Assembly: GCA_017552165.1 (NCBI GenBank)
Contig: JAFZCF010000101.1
Coordinates: forward strand, 1-11,576
Source of the DNA: Clostridia bacterium
Lineage (GTDB): Bacteria > Bacillota_A > Clostridia > Oscillospirales > CAG-272
Length of the DNA: 11,576 bases
Direction of reading: 5' to 3'
Part shown: in pieces, positions 5,201-11,576 of the stretch
Numbering within the stretch: the first letter of the stretch is position 1
Layout of the letters: each line of letters opens with the position of its first letter
The notes under the pieces: generated by a model
The model's database searches: none
What the model was told of the DNA's origin: nothing
What the model saw: only the letters and a program-made list of their open reading frames with translations
Program-made: the position numbers and the translations under genes

Positions 5201-7843
5201 TCAGTAGCGTGCGATGATATCAAGTTCTCCGCGCGGATTTTCGACAACGACGGTCTCCCCGTCGGGGGCAACCGCAGCCGGCCGGCCGTTGACCTCGGCG
5301 CTCCTGATCTTCGCGCCGTCGGGATGGCGCAGTCGGAGTTTCAGGGTCGGCAGAGGTCTGCGCAGATCTACGATCACGCTCGCCCGGATAAGTCCGTTTT
5401 CGACGTCGGATCTTATGGTGAACGTGCAGTTTCCGTATGCGGTAGGAGCCGATTCAACGGCAATCTCACACCCCTGCGCGAGCCACGTCCTCGGCGTGCC
5501 CTTGGCGATCCAGAGGGCGTCGCCGTCCTCCATAACGAGCATGAATCTGAACAGTTCAACAAACCATCCGGCCGTGCCGTTGTCGGGATTCTGACACTCA
5601 GCGTAGATATCGGGATGGGCGTGCTCCCACAGCTTGCCGTTCGAACCGACCATAACGGCCGCGTGATTCAGGAAGAACCGCAGGAACGAGGGAACGTCAT
5701 CCTCTCTCAGATATACGTTCGCGTTGTACGCAAGCTTCGGCAGATTGCTGAAGGCGTTCCAGAACCATACGTCGCCGATATCCGGCGGCATGTTCGTGCG
5801 TTTTGAAGCCGCCGACTCCGCCGCCAGGCGCTCCGCCTCTATTCTGTCGTCCTCGGTCGCCGTCGGGTGCGCGAGCTTTTCAAGGCGCGCGAGATTGAGT
5901 TTGAGGCCTCCGTATTCCATCGCGTCGACGGTGCCCGCCATCCTGCGGTCGTTCGCGTCGATCGCTCCGCCCACGAGAGCAAGCGGAAGCGCGCCGTGGA
6001 AGAGATCGCTTATGCCGCCCGCAAACTGGGGGATGTTCGTCTCCTCGCCGAACTGAAGAAGCCCGCCGCCGTAGGCCATCCTCGGGATAAAACTGCGCCA
6101 TACGCCGTCGTCACCCCTGCGCACCGGGGCGAAAAGTGATTCCCTCGCCACGGCGGCCTTTATGTCGCTTTCGTATCTGTCCGCCTCGGCGGTGTAATAC
6201 TGCGCGTCGGAGTCTCCGGTCTCGCTGAGAGCGATCGCGAAGAATTTGAGCCCGAGATGATGCGCGGCGTTGTCGTGATAATACCAGTGCCAGTCGCTCG
6301 CCGGGAGCGCGTAGTCGCCGTAGAAGCACGGCGGCATGAGCCCCGCGACGTGGAGCTTGTCCCACTCCGGGCACTCGTCCTTCATGTAGGTCCTGAGCAT
6401 CCGGATGATCCAGTCAGCCGCTTTTTTGAGCCTCGGGAGCCGCTCGGCGAACCACTCGCGGTCGCCGGTCATGAAATAGCGGTGCATCATCGCGTAGAGC
6501 AGCCCGCCGGTCGAGGTGTGGCAGCCCTCGTGGGCGTACGCCATGTCGTGACGCATCGTCTTTGCCCATTCGAGCGCGCCGTCGCCGTCGGGGAAATCCC
6601 CGTCGGGCTTTACGCCCGGCGACGCGAGGAAGTAGTCGTAGATCCTGTCCGCCTCGGCGTGAAGCCCCGCCATCTCCATGGCGGCGGCGACCCTGAACAC
6701 CTCAGCTCCGAGGAATCCCCACATATTGGGGCCGCGAAGCTGCTCGACCGCGAGCTCGTACATAGACTGCCAGCGTTTGTCGGGAATGTTGATCCTTACC
6801 TCCGGCTCGGGAGACTCGGGGAAAGGAGTTATCTCCGTCCCGTCGGGACATCTCCACAGACGGACGTTTCTGATCGTCTCCTCCCAGCTCCCCGACTCGG
6901 GATGGGCGGCGACGCGTTTTCTTATGTCGTTTCCGGCGATGGCGCTGATACCGGAAATATATTTTCCGGCGTCGGCGGGCTCGTCGGTCCTGCGGAAATA
7001 CAGTCCGGCCTCGGGCACGTAAACCGGGCCCGCGGCTATTTCACGGAGAAGCACCGTCGCGCCGAGACGTTTCTCCGCGTCGGTTATGAAAGTTATCCTG
7101 CTGTCGACCCCGTGCCTCGAAACGTCGGAATACAGACATCTGAAAACGGCCCTGCCGTTTTCGGCTTTCATATCCTCGACGCACGCGACGTGAGCGGCGT
7201 AATCTCCGCCCCAGCCTTTAAGATCGGCGTCTCCGGTCGGCTCGACGGCAAATTCGAGTTCTTTCCAGGTCCCGAGACTGTCCCCGGTCACGTGCAGACG
7301 GGGGATGGGGGTCCCTTTCGGAGCAAAAACCGCCACCATCTCGGTCTGCGCCCTTACGCGGGAGTTGTAGCTGTGATCTATCATCAGCCCCTCGGGCGGA
7401 TCGTAAGTCCAGATCTTCCCTCCGTCCGTCTCACCGCGCTTTGTCATAAGCCGGTCAACGGTCCATCCGAACCAGCCCCAGACCGTCGGATACGTCCTGA
7501 CCTCTATATCCGCCTCCGCGGGGACGGCGTCTTCCCATTCGAGTTCTACCGAATAGTCGGTTATCCCGCCGACCCAGAGGAGCCCCGTGAGCAGGGGATT
7601 TTCCGGCTTGGGCAGAAACTTTTCGAGCATATCGGGCTGATTGCTGTAGCACAGCGTCTTCGCCTGATCGGGGCCGAGAACCTCAAGATGCGTGCGGTAT
7701 ATCGTGTCAAGTCTCTTGAGACGGTGGGGGATGAAATCGGCCTCCGGCCTGTCCTGTATATCTCTGTCCGCCCGCCACAGATATGCCCACGGCGCAAGGT
7801 CCACGGGGCCGCCGGCGTAATGTCCGTATTTTTTATCCGACAT
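5201..7843 (-). CDS. Six-hairpin glycosidase-like protein
   Basis: This is an 880-residue protein without a signal peptide or membrane segment, so probably cytoplasmic. Residues 1-340 look beta-rich. About 350-780 form a helical-repeat region typical of (alpha/alpha)6 glycosidases, with conserved-looking aromatic and acidic patches: GPNMWGFLGAEVFR (371-384), HDMAYAHEGCHTSTGG (432-447), MTGDREWFAERL (458-469), SDWHWYYHDNAAHH (516-529) and DVWFWNAF (691-698). Then LWIAKGTPRTWLAQG (777-791) leads into a C-terminal beta-sandwich tail (about 800-880), as in GH78/GH95-like enzymes. The exact family and catalytic acids cannot be assigned by eye; acidic residues at 414-425 and 516-524 are candidates. 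It likely hydrolyses an imported oligosaccharide or glycoside. It is the last gene of the operon: a GAGGT Shine-Dalgarno (7848-7852) overlaps the stop of the UlaG-like gene, with a 7-nt gap. It ends in TGA. Confidence 0.78.
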   Translation of the reverse strand: MSDKKYGHYAGGPVDLAPWAYLWRADRDIQDRPEADFIPHRLKRLDTIYRTHLEVLGPDQAKTLCYSNQPDMLEKFLPKPENPLLTGLLWVGGITDYSVELEWEDAVPAEADIEVRTYPTVWGWFGWTVDRLMTKRGETDGGKIWTYDPPEGLMIDHSYNSRVRAQTEMVAVFAPKGTPIPRLHVTGDSLGTWKELEFAVEPTGDADLKGWGGDYAAHVACVEDMKAENGRAVFRCLYSDVSRHGVDSRITFITDAEKRLGATVLLREIAAGPVYVPEAGLYFRRTDEPADAGKYISGISAIAGNDIRKRVAAHPESGSWEETIRNVRLWRCPDGTEITPFPESPEPEVRINIPDKRWQSMYELAVEQLRGPNMWGFLGAEVFRVAAAMEMAGLHAEADRIYDYFLASPGVKPDGDFPDGDGALEWAKTMRHDMAYAHEGCHTSTGGLLYAMMHRYFMTGDREWFAERLPRLKKAADWIIRMLRTYMKDECPEWDKLHVAGLMPPCFYGDYALPASDWHWYYHDNAAHHLGLKFFAIALSETGDSDAQYYTAEADRYESDIKAAVARESLFAPVRRGDDGVWRSFIPRMAYGGGLLQFGEETNIPQFAGGISDLFHGALPLALVGGAIDANDRRMAGTVDAMEYGGLKLNLARLEKLAHPTATEDDRIEAERLAAESAASKRTNMPPDIGDVWFWNAFSNLPKLAYNANVYLREDDVPSFLRFFLNHAAVMVGSNGKLWEHAHPDIYAECQNPDNGTAGWFVELFRFMLVMEDGDALWIAKGTPRTWLAQGCEIAVESAPTAYGNCTFTIRSDVENGLIRASVIVDLRRPLPTLKLRLRHPDGAKIRSAEVNGRPAAVAPDGETVVVENPRGELDIIARY

Positions 7844-7850
7844 TTTTACC

Positions 7851-8609
7851 TCACAGAAAAATTGTATCTCCGATTCCGAGGATGAGCTTATTCACCCCGG
7901 ACACGCTTTTGTCGAACAGTTCGGAGAACAGCGCAACGTCTCCGCCGTGCTCCCTGAAATTGCCGTAATGGCACGGAACCGCCGTCTTCGGCTGAAGGAT
8001 CTTCACGTATTCCACGGCCTCGCGCTCGTTCAGATTGCCGAACGCTCCGTTTATCGGCACGAAAAGCCAGTCGATATTTTCGTCCCTCAGATACGAAATC
8101 TTTTCGGGGCGGAAGGCCGTGTCTCCGCAGAGCAGGATCTTTTTGCCGTAAAGCTCGATGAGGAATCCGACGGCGTCCGGCGCGAGCTCGCCGTGATCGC
8201 AGAACACGGCGGTCAGCGTAACGCCGCCGATAACGTATCTGCCGCCCTCTTCAATAAGACCGGCGTTTTTGTCTATACCGAGCTTACGCCCCTCCTCCAT
8301 GCCCCCGGAGGTCGTGAACAGACGCGTCCTGCCGTTCTCCATCATGCGGGGGATCGCGTCGATATCGAAATGGTCATAATGCGCGTGCGTCGTCAGAATG
8401 AAATCGAAAACCAGTTCGTCGGGCTCGAGAAGTTTCGGCATAAGTCTTTTGAATCCGAACTCCCGCTCGCAGCAATCGGACAGATACACGTCGACCGCGT
8501 AAAGCAGCCCGTCGCGATCCTTGATTATAAATCCCGCCTGTCCCATAAAAATGAGGGCAGGGCACTTTTCGACCGGAATATCCCGGATCATTTCGGCAAA
8601 TTCCTTCAT
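7851..8609 (-). CDS. Metallo-beta-lactamase-fold hydrolase, UlaG-like
   Basis: The protein has 252 residues. The metal-binding signature THAHYDH at 74-80 gives H75, H77, D79 and H80; further ligand candidates are H139 (CDHG), D163 (CGDTAF) and H214 (PCHYGNF). The layout, including VPINGAFGNLNEREAVEYV at 184-202, resembles UlaG, the L-ascorbate-6-phosphate lactonase, rather than beta-lactamases or glyoxalase II. In this sugar operon a sugar-lactone or phospho-lactone hydrolase role is the natural inference, but the substrate is unknown and related proteins have other activities. There is no signal peptide. The Shine-Dalgarno AAGGAG lies within the last codons of the epimerase-like gene, whose stop TAA ends 3 nt before this ATG, so the two are closely coupled. 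Confidence 0.85.
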   Translation of the reverse strand: MKEFAEMIRDIPVEKCPALIFMGQAGFIIKDRDGLLYAVDVYLSDCCEREFGFKRLMPKLLEPDELVFDFILTTHAHYDHFDIDAIPRMMENGRTRLFTTSGGMEEGRKLGIDKNAGLIEEGGRYVIGGVTLTAVFCDHGELAPDAVGFLIELYGKKILLCGDTAFRPEKISYLRDENIDWLFVPINGAFGNLNEREAVEYVKILQPKTAVPCHYGNFREHGGDVALFSELFDKSVSGVNKLILGIGDTIFL

Positions 8610-8612
8610 TTA

Positions 8613-9536
8613 TTACTCCTTCCCGACGGAAATCGTTATTTCAAATTCAAGCGCTCCGCGCGCGGGGATCACGTTTTCCTGGCCCATTTCGCGGGCGTTA
8701 ATTATTGTGTCGTATCCGGGATTGCAAGGCTCGAGACCTACGCAGGCGTGGCCGTGGAAAAAGCCGTCGTTCATCCATATCCCGACGAAAGGTATCTTTT
8801 CGGGGTCGTAGTTAAAGGCAAAGACCCTGCCGTCAGGATACCGGTAACCGAGATACCCGCGCGGAGCCGCTGACGGAAAGTAGTATTTATAGCTGTCGGG
8901 ATGGGCCGTTTCGAGCCTGCTCCTTAGCATTTCTCCCGTGACGGCCCTGCGCTCGCCTGCCCTGCCGATTTCGCCAGTGTTGTCGAACATGATGTCGACC
9001 GGGCTCCCCACTGGGAACGGGGTGATCACCTCGCCGCCGTCCTCGGCGCGAAGCATGCAGTGCCCCGCCCACAGGACGTGGAAGTCGCTGTCGGAGCGGT
9101 TCTCTATCCTGTATCCTATCCTGACGTCGCCGTTTTCGGTCTGGCCCACGGTTTTCACGTATTCATAATCGAGATAGGCCGACTCGGCGGTCAGCGTGAC
9201 TCCGCTTTCGGTTATCGAGCACGAAAACGGCATCCTGCATATTTCGCCGTGGTCGCGGTATACCCGCCCGGCGCGCCCGCCTCTGTCGCATATTATCGGG
9301 TCGATGGTCGGGAACATGTCGTCAAACGCGCTGCATTCCCCGTCGACAAACTAGTCGAAAAGCCCCGTGTGGGAATAAACGGGCGACGGATTCTGCCACA
9401 GATACTCCCTGCCGTCCGGCAAAGTCCTGAACGAGACGATTTTTGCTCCCTCGCCGGGCAGGACCGTGACGGCGTATCTGCCGTTTTTCAGCTCGACTGC
9501 CGGCAGGTTTTTGTATAATACGGGCGTTGCTTTCAT
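8613..9536 (-). pseudogene. Aldose 1-epimerase-like gene interrupted by an in-frame TAG
   Basis: Read from the ATG at 9536, the frame runs 61 codons, meets TAG at codon 62 (9353-9351), then stays open in the same frame to TAA at 8613-8615. The total would be 307 residues, a normal length for galactose mutarotase-like proteins. Both halves match one family. Before the stop there is TVLPGEGAKIVSFRTL and WQNPSPVYSHTGLFD; directly after it come FVDGECSAFDDMFPTIDP, GHCML and CVGLEPCNPGYD. The start is sound because the ATG overlaps the upstream TGA (ATGA). Family members interconvert sugar anomers, or act as related sugar-binding enzymes, in the cytoplasm. An internal ATG at codon 74 (9317) could restart translation, but that fragment would lack the first strands of the fold. 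A nonsense mutation, a sequencing error or stop-codon readthrough are all possible. No other gene ending in this window uses TAG. Confidence 0.82.
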
Positions 9537-10528
9537 TTCCGTGCGGCCTTTTCTGCGTAACCCGGGTTGAGTATCGTGGCGACCCTCCTGCCCGAGAAAA
9601 AGTCGATGACGTTCCTCGCCGCGTACTCACCGGCGTACTCCACCGATTCAATCCCGTTAGAGCCGGAATGCGGCAGCAGCATCGTGTTCGGAGCTCCGAG
9701 AAGAGGGCAGTCCGCCGGAGGCGGCTCGACCTCGAACACGTCGGAGCCGTAGTGGCCGAGCCGGCCGCTTTCGAGAGCGTCCGCCACGGCTTGCTCGTCG
9801 ATGAGACCTCCGCGGCTGGTGTTGATGAGCGTTGCGCCCTGTTTCATCATAGAGAGCGTCGTGACGTTTATCATGCGCGCCGTATCCTTTGTGAGGGGCA
9901 GATGGAGACTTATCACGTCAGACACCGAGAAGAGCTCGTCGAGGCCGACGAACTCCACGTTGAGACGCTTTGCCGCCTCCTCGTCCTTTCTTATATCGTA
10001 CGCGACGATACGGCAGTCAAAAGCCCCGAGCATCCTTGCAAACGCCTTTGATATATCGCCGAAACCGACGAGACCGACGGTCTTGCCGCTCAGCTGGCGG
10101 GCGTTCCTGCCTTCAAAGAACCTGCTCCAGTCTCCCCTTCGGAGGTCCTTCTCGGCGTTTACGAAATCGCGCATGAGGTTGAGCGTCAGACCGAGCGCGC
10201 ACTCGGCGACGCATTTTGAAAAGCTGCCCGCGGCGTTGCAGACCGCGACGCCGTTCTCTGCCGCCGCCGCCTTGTCTATTTCGTTCGTTCCGACGCCGAA
10301 ACGGGATATCAGTCTCAGCTCCGGCAGAGCGGTTATCGTCTCCGCCGGTATCTTTTCGCCGGCGCTGATTATCGCGGCGTACGGCGCGAGTTCTTCTTTC
10401 CAGTCGGCGGTGTTCCTCGTCGGCATATCGAGTATGTCGGCGGGACAGCCCGCCTCGTCCAGCATTTTCTTCATCCGCTCCCTGATATAGAGCGGCTGCT
10501 GCTTTCCGATTATCGCTACTCTGTTCAT
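9533..10528 (-). CDS. D-2-hydroxyacid dehydrogenase (phosphoglycerate dehydrogenase-like)
   Basis: This is a 331-residue cytoplasmic NAD(P)-dependent dehydrogenase of the D-isomer-specific 2-hydroxyacid family. The Rossmann loop VGLVGFGDIS is at 151-160, with D178 (AYDIR) at the end of the second strand, which favours NAD over NADP. Catalytic residues are R239 (NTSRGG), E268 (DVFEVEP) and H287 (LLPHSGS). RFGVGTNEIDKAAA at 76-89 is the usual substrate-domain motif. The length is that of the short phosphoglycerate dehydrogenase or hydroxypyruvate reductase type, without an ACT domain. Next to an aldolase and sugar-handling genes it probably oxidises or reduces a sugar-derived 2-hydroxy or 2-keto acid rather than making serine. 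The ATG directly abuts the aldolase stop (TAAATG) and has no clear Shine-Dalgarno, so it probably depends on coupled translation. Its TGA overlaps the next ATG by 4 nt. Confidence 0.88.
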   Translation of the reverse strand: MNRVAIIGKQQPLYIRERMKKMLDEAGCPADILDMPTRNTADWKEELAPYAAIISAGEKIPAETITALPELRLISRFGVGTNEIDKAAAAENGVAVCNAAGSFSKCVAECALGLTLNLMRDFVNAEKDLRRGDWSRFFEGRNARQLSGKTVGLVGFGDISKAFARMLGAFDCRIVAYDIRKDEEAAKRLNVEFVGLDELFSVSDVISLHLPLTKDTARMINVTTLSMMKQGATLINTSRGGLIDEQAVADALESGRLGHYGSDVFEVEPPPADCPLLGAPNTMLLPHSGSNGIESVEYAGEYAARNVIDFFSGRRVATILNPGYAEKAARK

Positions 10529-11209
10529 TTACGGTATGACGGGAAGGTCTTCCTTCGCTTTCTTTATTATCTCGACGAACTTCGCTACCTGACGTGTGAT
10601 AGAGACCAGCCCCTCTTTTTCGATCTTTTCAAAGTCCATGAAGGTTCTCGCGCCCGAGACCGCGCAGGCGCCGCACTTTATGAATTCGGCGACGTTGTCA
10701 GGCGTGATGCCTCCCGACGGAATGAGATTTACGTCGGGGAAAACCATTTTCAGATTTGTCATGTATTTCGGTCCGCCGAGCGCCCCGGGGAATATCTTGA
10801 CCATGCTGGCGCCTGCCCTCATGGCGGCGAACACCTCGGTCGCCGTGAATGCGCCCGAGAAAACGGGAACGTTATATCTCGCGGCAAGATCCATAACGTC
10901 GGGTATGACGCACGGATTGACGATCACGCTCCCTCCGTGGAGGATAACCTCCCTCGCCGACGTGGGATCGAGCACCGTGCCCGCAGCGACAAGGAGCTTG
11001 TCGCCGAAATGGCTCGAGATCGCCTCTATCGCCTCGAGCACGCCGGGGGTGGTCATCGTGACCTCGATCACCTTCGCCCCGCCGTCGTACATTGCCTGGG
11101 CGTAGGCGATATAGTCGTCTTTCTGATGAAGCTTTATGCACGGCAGAATGCCGCATTCTTTTGTTCTTGATATAACTTTTTCCTTGAGCGAAACGTCGTC
11201 TCTGTTCAT
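10529..11209 (-). CDS. eda: KDPG/KHG-type aldolase
   Basis: This is a 226-residue class I aldolase with a (beta/alpha)8 barrel. The Schiff-base lysine is K138 in MVKIFPGALGGPKY (136-149). The general-acid glutamate is E49 in KVIEVTMTTPG (46-56). AAGTVLDP (75-82), SGAFTATE (118-125) and the phosphate-binding PSGGITP (164-170) follow in the usual order. The family splits 2-keto-3-deoxy-6-phosphogluconate into pyruvate and glyceraldehyde-3-phosphate, or 4-hydroxy-2-oxoglutarate into pyruvate and glyoxylate. The arginine usual at the IEVTLRTP position (Arg49 in the E. coli enzyme) is threonine here (T53), so the substrate may differ, for example phosphogalactonate or another 2-keto-3-deoxy acid. 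A Shine-Dalgarno AGAGG stands about 10 nt before the ATG. It lies 30 nt after the YhcH/YiaL-like gene and abuts the dehydrogenase. The symbol reflects the family, not proven substrate. Confidence 0.88.
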   Translation of the reverse strand: MNRDDVSLKEKVISRTKECGILPCIKLHQKDDYIAYAQAMYDGGAKVIEVTMTTPGVLEAIEAISSHFGDKLLVAAGTVLDPTSAREVILHGGSVIVNPCVIPDVMDLAARYNVPVFSGAFTATEVFAAMRAGASMVKIFPGALGGPKYMTNLKMVFPDVNLIPSGGITPDNVAEFIKCGACAVSGARTFMDFEKIEKEGLVSITRQVAKFVEIIKKAKEDLPVIP

Positions 11210-11239
11210 TGTTATGCCTCTTTCAGATGTGATTTGTTA

Positions 11240-11576
11240 TTAAAGTTTAACTTTAGCGATGAGCTTGGCGCAGAAAACGGGCGCGCCGTTTTCAATGCAC
11301 GGCATGTGCGCGTCGTCCGGCATGGTGATCATGAAATCGCCCGCCTCGAGCGGAACGTTCACGCCCCTGCCCTCGAGCCATATCATGTCCTTCGCCTCGT
11401 CCTCGCGGACCTCTGTCAGGGCCCCTGTCGGAGCGTATCCGATCATTTCCGAGCCCGACACGACGAAATGGATGTCAGCGTACTTTCTGTGCGCCTCGAA
11501 AGAGCATTCCGCCTCCGGCTTCGTCATATACGGACGGCATTTTACCATCACCCCGTCGCATACCGGGATGTCAGCC
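11240..11576 (-). CDS. YhcH/YjgK/YiaL (DUF386) family protein, 5' end missing
   Basis: The frame stays open to the window edge, so the N-terminus is outside; the GTG at 11551 is not the start, because upstream codons (ADIPVCDG) fit the family's beta-strand before the conserved core. About 112 residues are visible. Family motifs are YMTKPEAECSFEAHRKYADI, then HFVV and GSEMIGYAP, and near the end LEAGDFMITMPDDAHMP with a metal-site histidine. These small cupin-fold proteins sit in sialic acid, gulonate and other sugar operons (nan, yia) and are thought to act on sugar anomers or isomers; their activity is not well defined. It is the first visible gene of the operon. The stop TAA lies 30 nt before the aldolase ATG, with that gene's Shine-Dalgarno between. 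Confidence 0.85.
   Translation of the reverse strand, partial: ADIPVCDGVMVKCRPYMTKPEAECSFEAHRKYADIHFVVSGSEMIGYAPTGALTEVREDEAKDMIWLEGRGVNVPLEAGDFMITMPDDAHMPCIENGAPVFCAKLIAKVKL

Noticed and set aside
6257..7885. A 542-codon open frame on the plus strand opposite the glycosidase-like gene
   Set aside because: It is antisense to a well-supported 880-residue protein; GC-rich third positions remove stops from the mirror frame. Its translation is rich in Arg, Val and Pro with no domain I recognise, and no ribosome site precedes it.
11241..11255. TAAAGTTTAACTTTA, a palindrome resembling the one at the ATPase promoter
   Set aside because: It lies in the last codons and stop of the YhcH/YiaL-like gene and is explained by the coding sequence (Lys-Val-Lys-Leu-stop); similarity to 5062-5075 is probably chance.
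1..11576. CRISPR array, rRNA genes or complete insertion sequence
   Set aside because: No regularly spaced repeats, no rRNA-like sequence and no transposase or terminal inverted repeats were seen.

Overview
The window looks like a bacterial chromosome fragment of fairly high GC. It is probably an anaerobic, clostridia-like Firmicute. This rests on the clostridial flavour of the thioredoxin reductase-like protein, on purine-rich Shine-Dalgarno sites and on ordinary sigma-70-type promoters. The taxonomic guess is an inference. Roughly bases 1739-3684 are visibly AT-rich compared with both flanks and look acquired.

Left part (1-1740, plus strand): the 3' portion of a thioredoxin reductase-like flavoprotein runs into a seven-segment membrane protein of unknown function. 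A promoter with a perfect TATAAT sits over the end of that gene and serves tRNA-Ala(CGC), which has an encoded CCA, the G3-U70 alanine identity pair and its own intrinsic terminator.

AT-rich cassette (about 1739-3684, plus strand): two tightly coupled genes lie directly downstream of the tRNA. One is an HNH endonuclease-like protein and the other a DndB-like protein with an intact DGQHR motif. None of the DNA-modification genes that usually accompany DndB or DpdB is visible. A 17-bp bidirectional terminator closes the cassette. This pair is the best candidate here for an undescribed DNA-interaction or defence module.

Single minus-strand gene (3810-5036): an AAA_14/DUF4143-type ATPase with a PD-(D/E)XK-like C-terminus. 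It has its own strong promoter and a perfect inverted repeat at the -10/start region.

Right part (5201-11576, minus strand): a compact sugar-catabolism operon whose start lies beyond the window. In transcription order it holds a YhcH/YiaL-family protein (partial), a KDPG/KHG-type aldolase, a D-2-hydroxyacid dehydrogenase, an aldose 1-epimerase-like gene broken by an in-frame TAG, a UlaG-like metallo-beta-lactamase-fold hydrolase and a large cytoplasmic six-hairpin glycosidase-like protein. Gaps are 30 nt or less, and stops and starts abut or overlap. The set suggests intracellular cleavage of an imported oligosaccharide or glycoside, anomer and lactone handling, oxidoreduction of a sugar acid, and aldol cleavage to pyruvate. 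The actual sugar cannot be told from the sequence.
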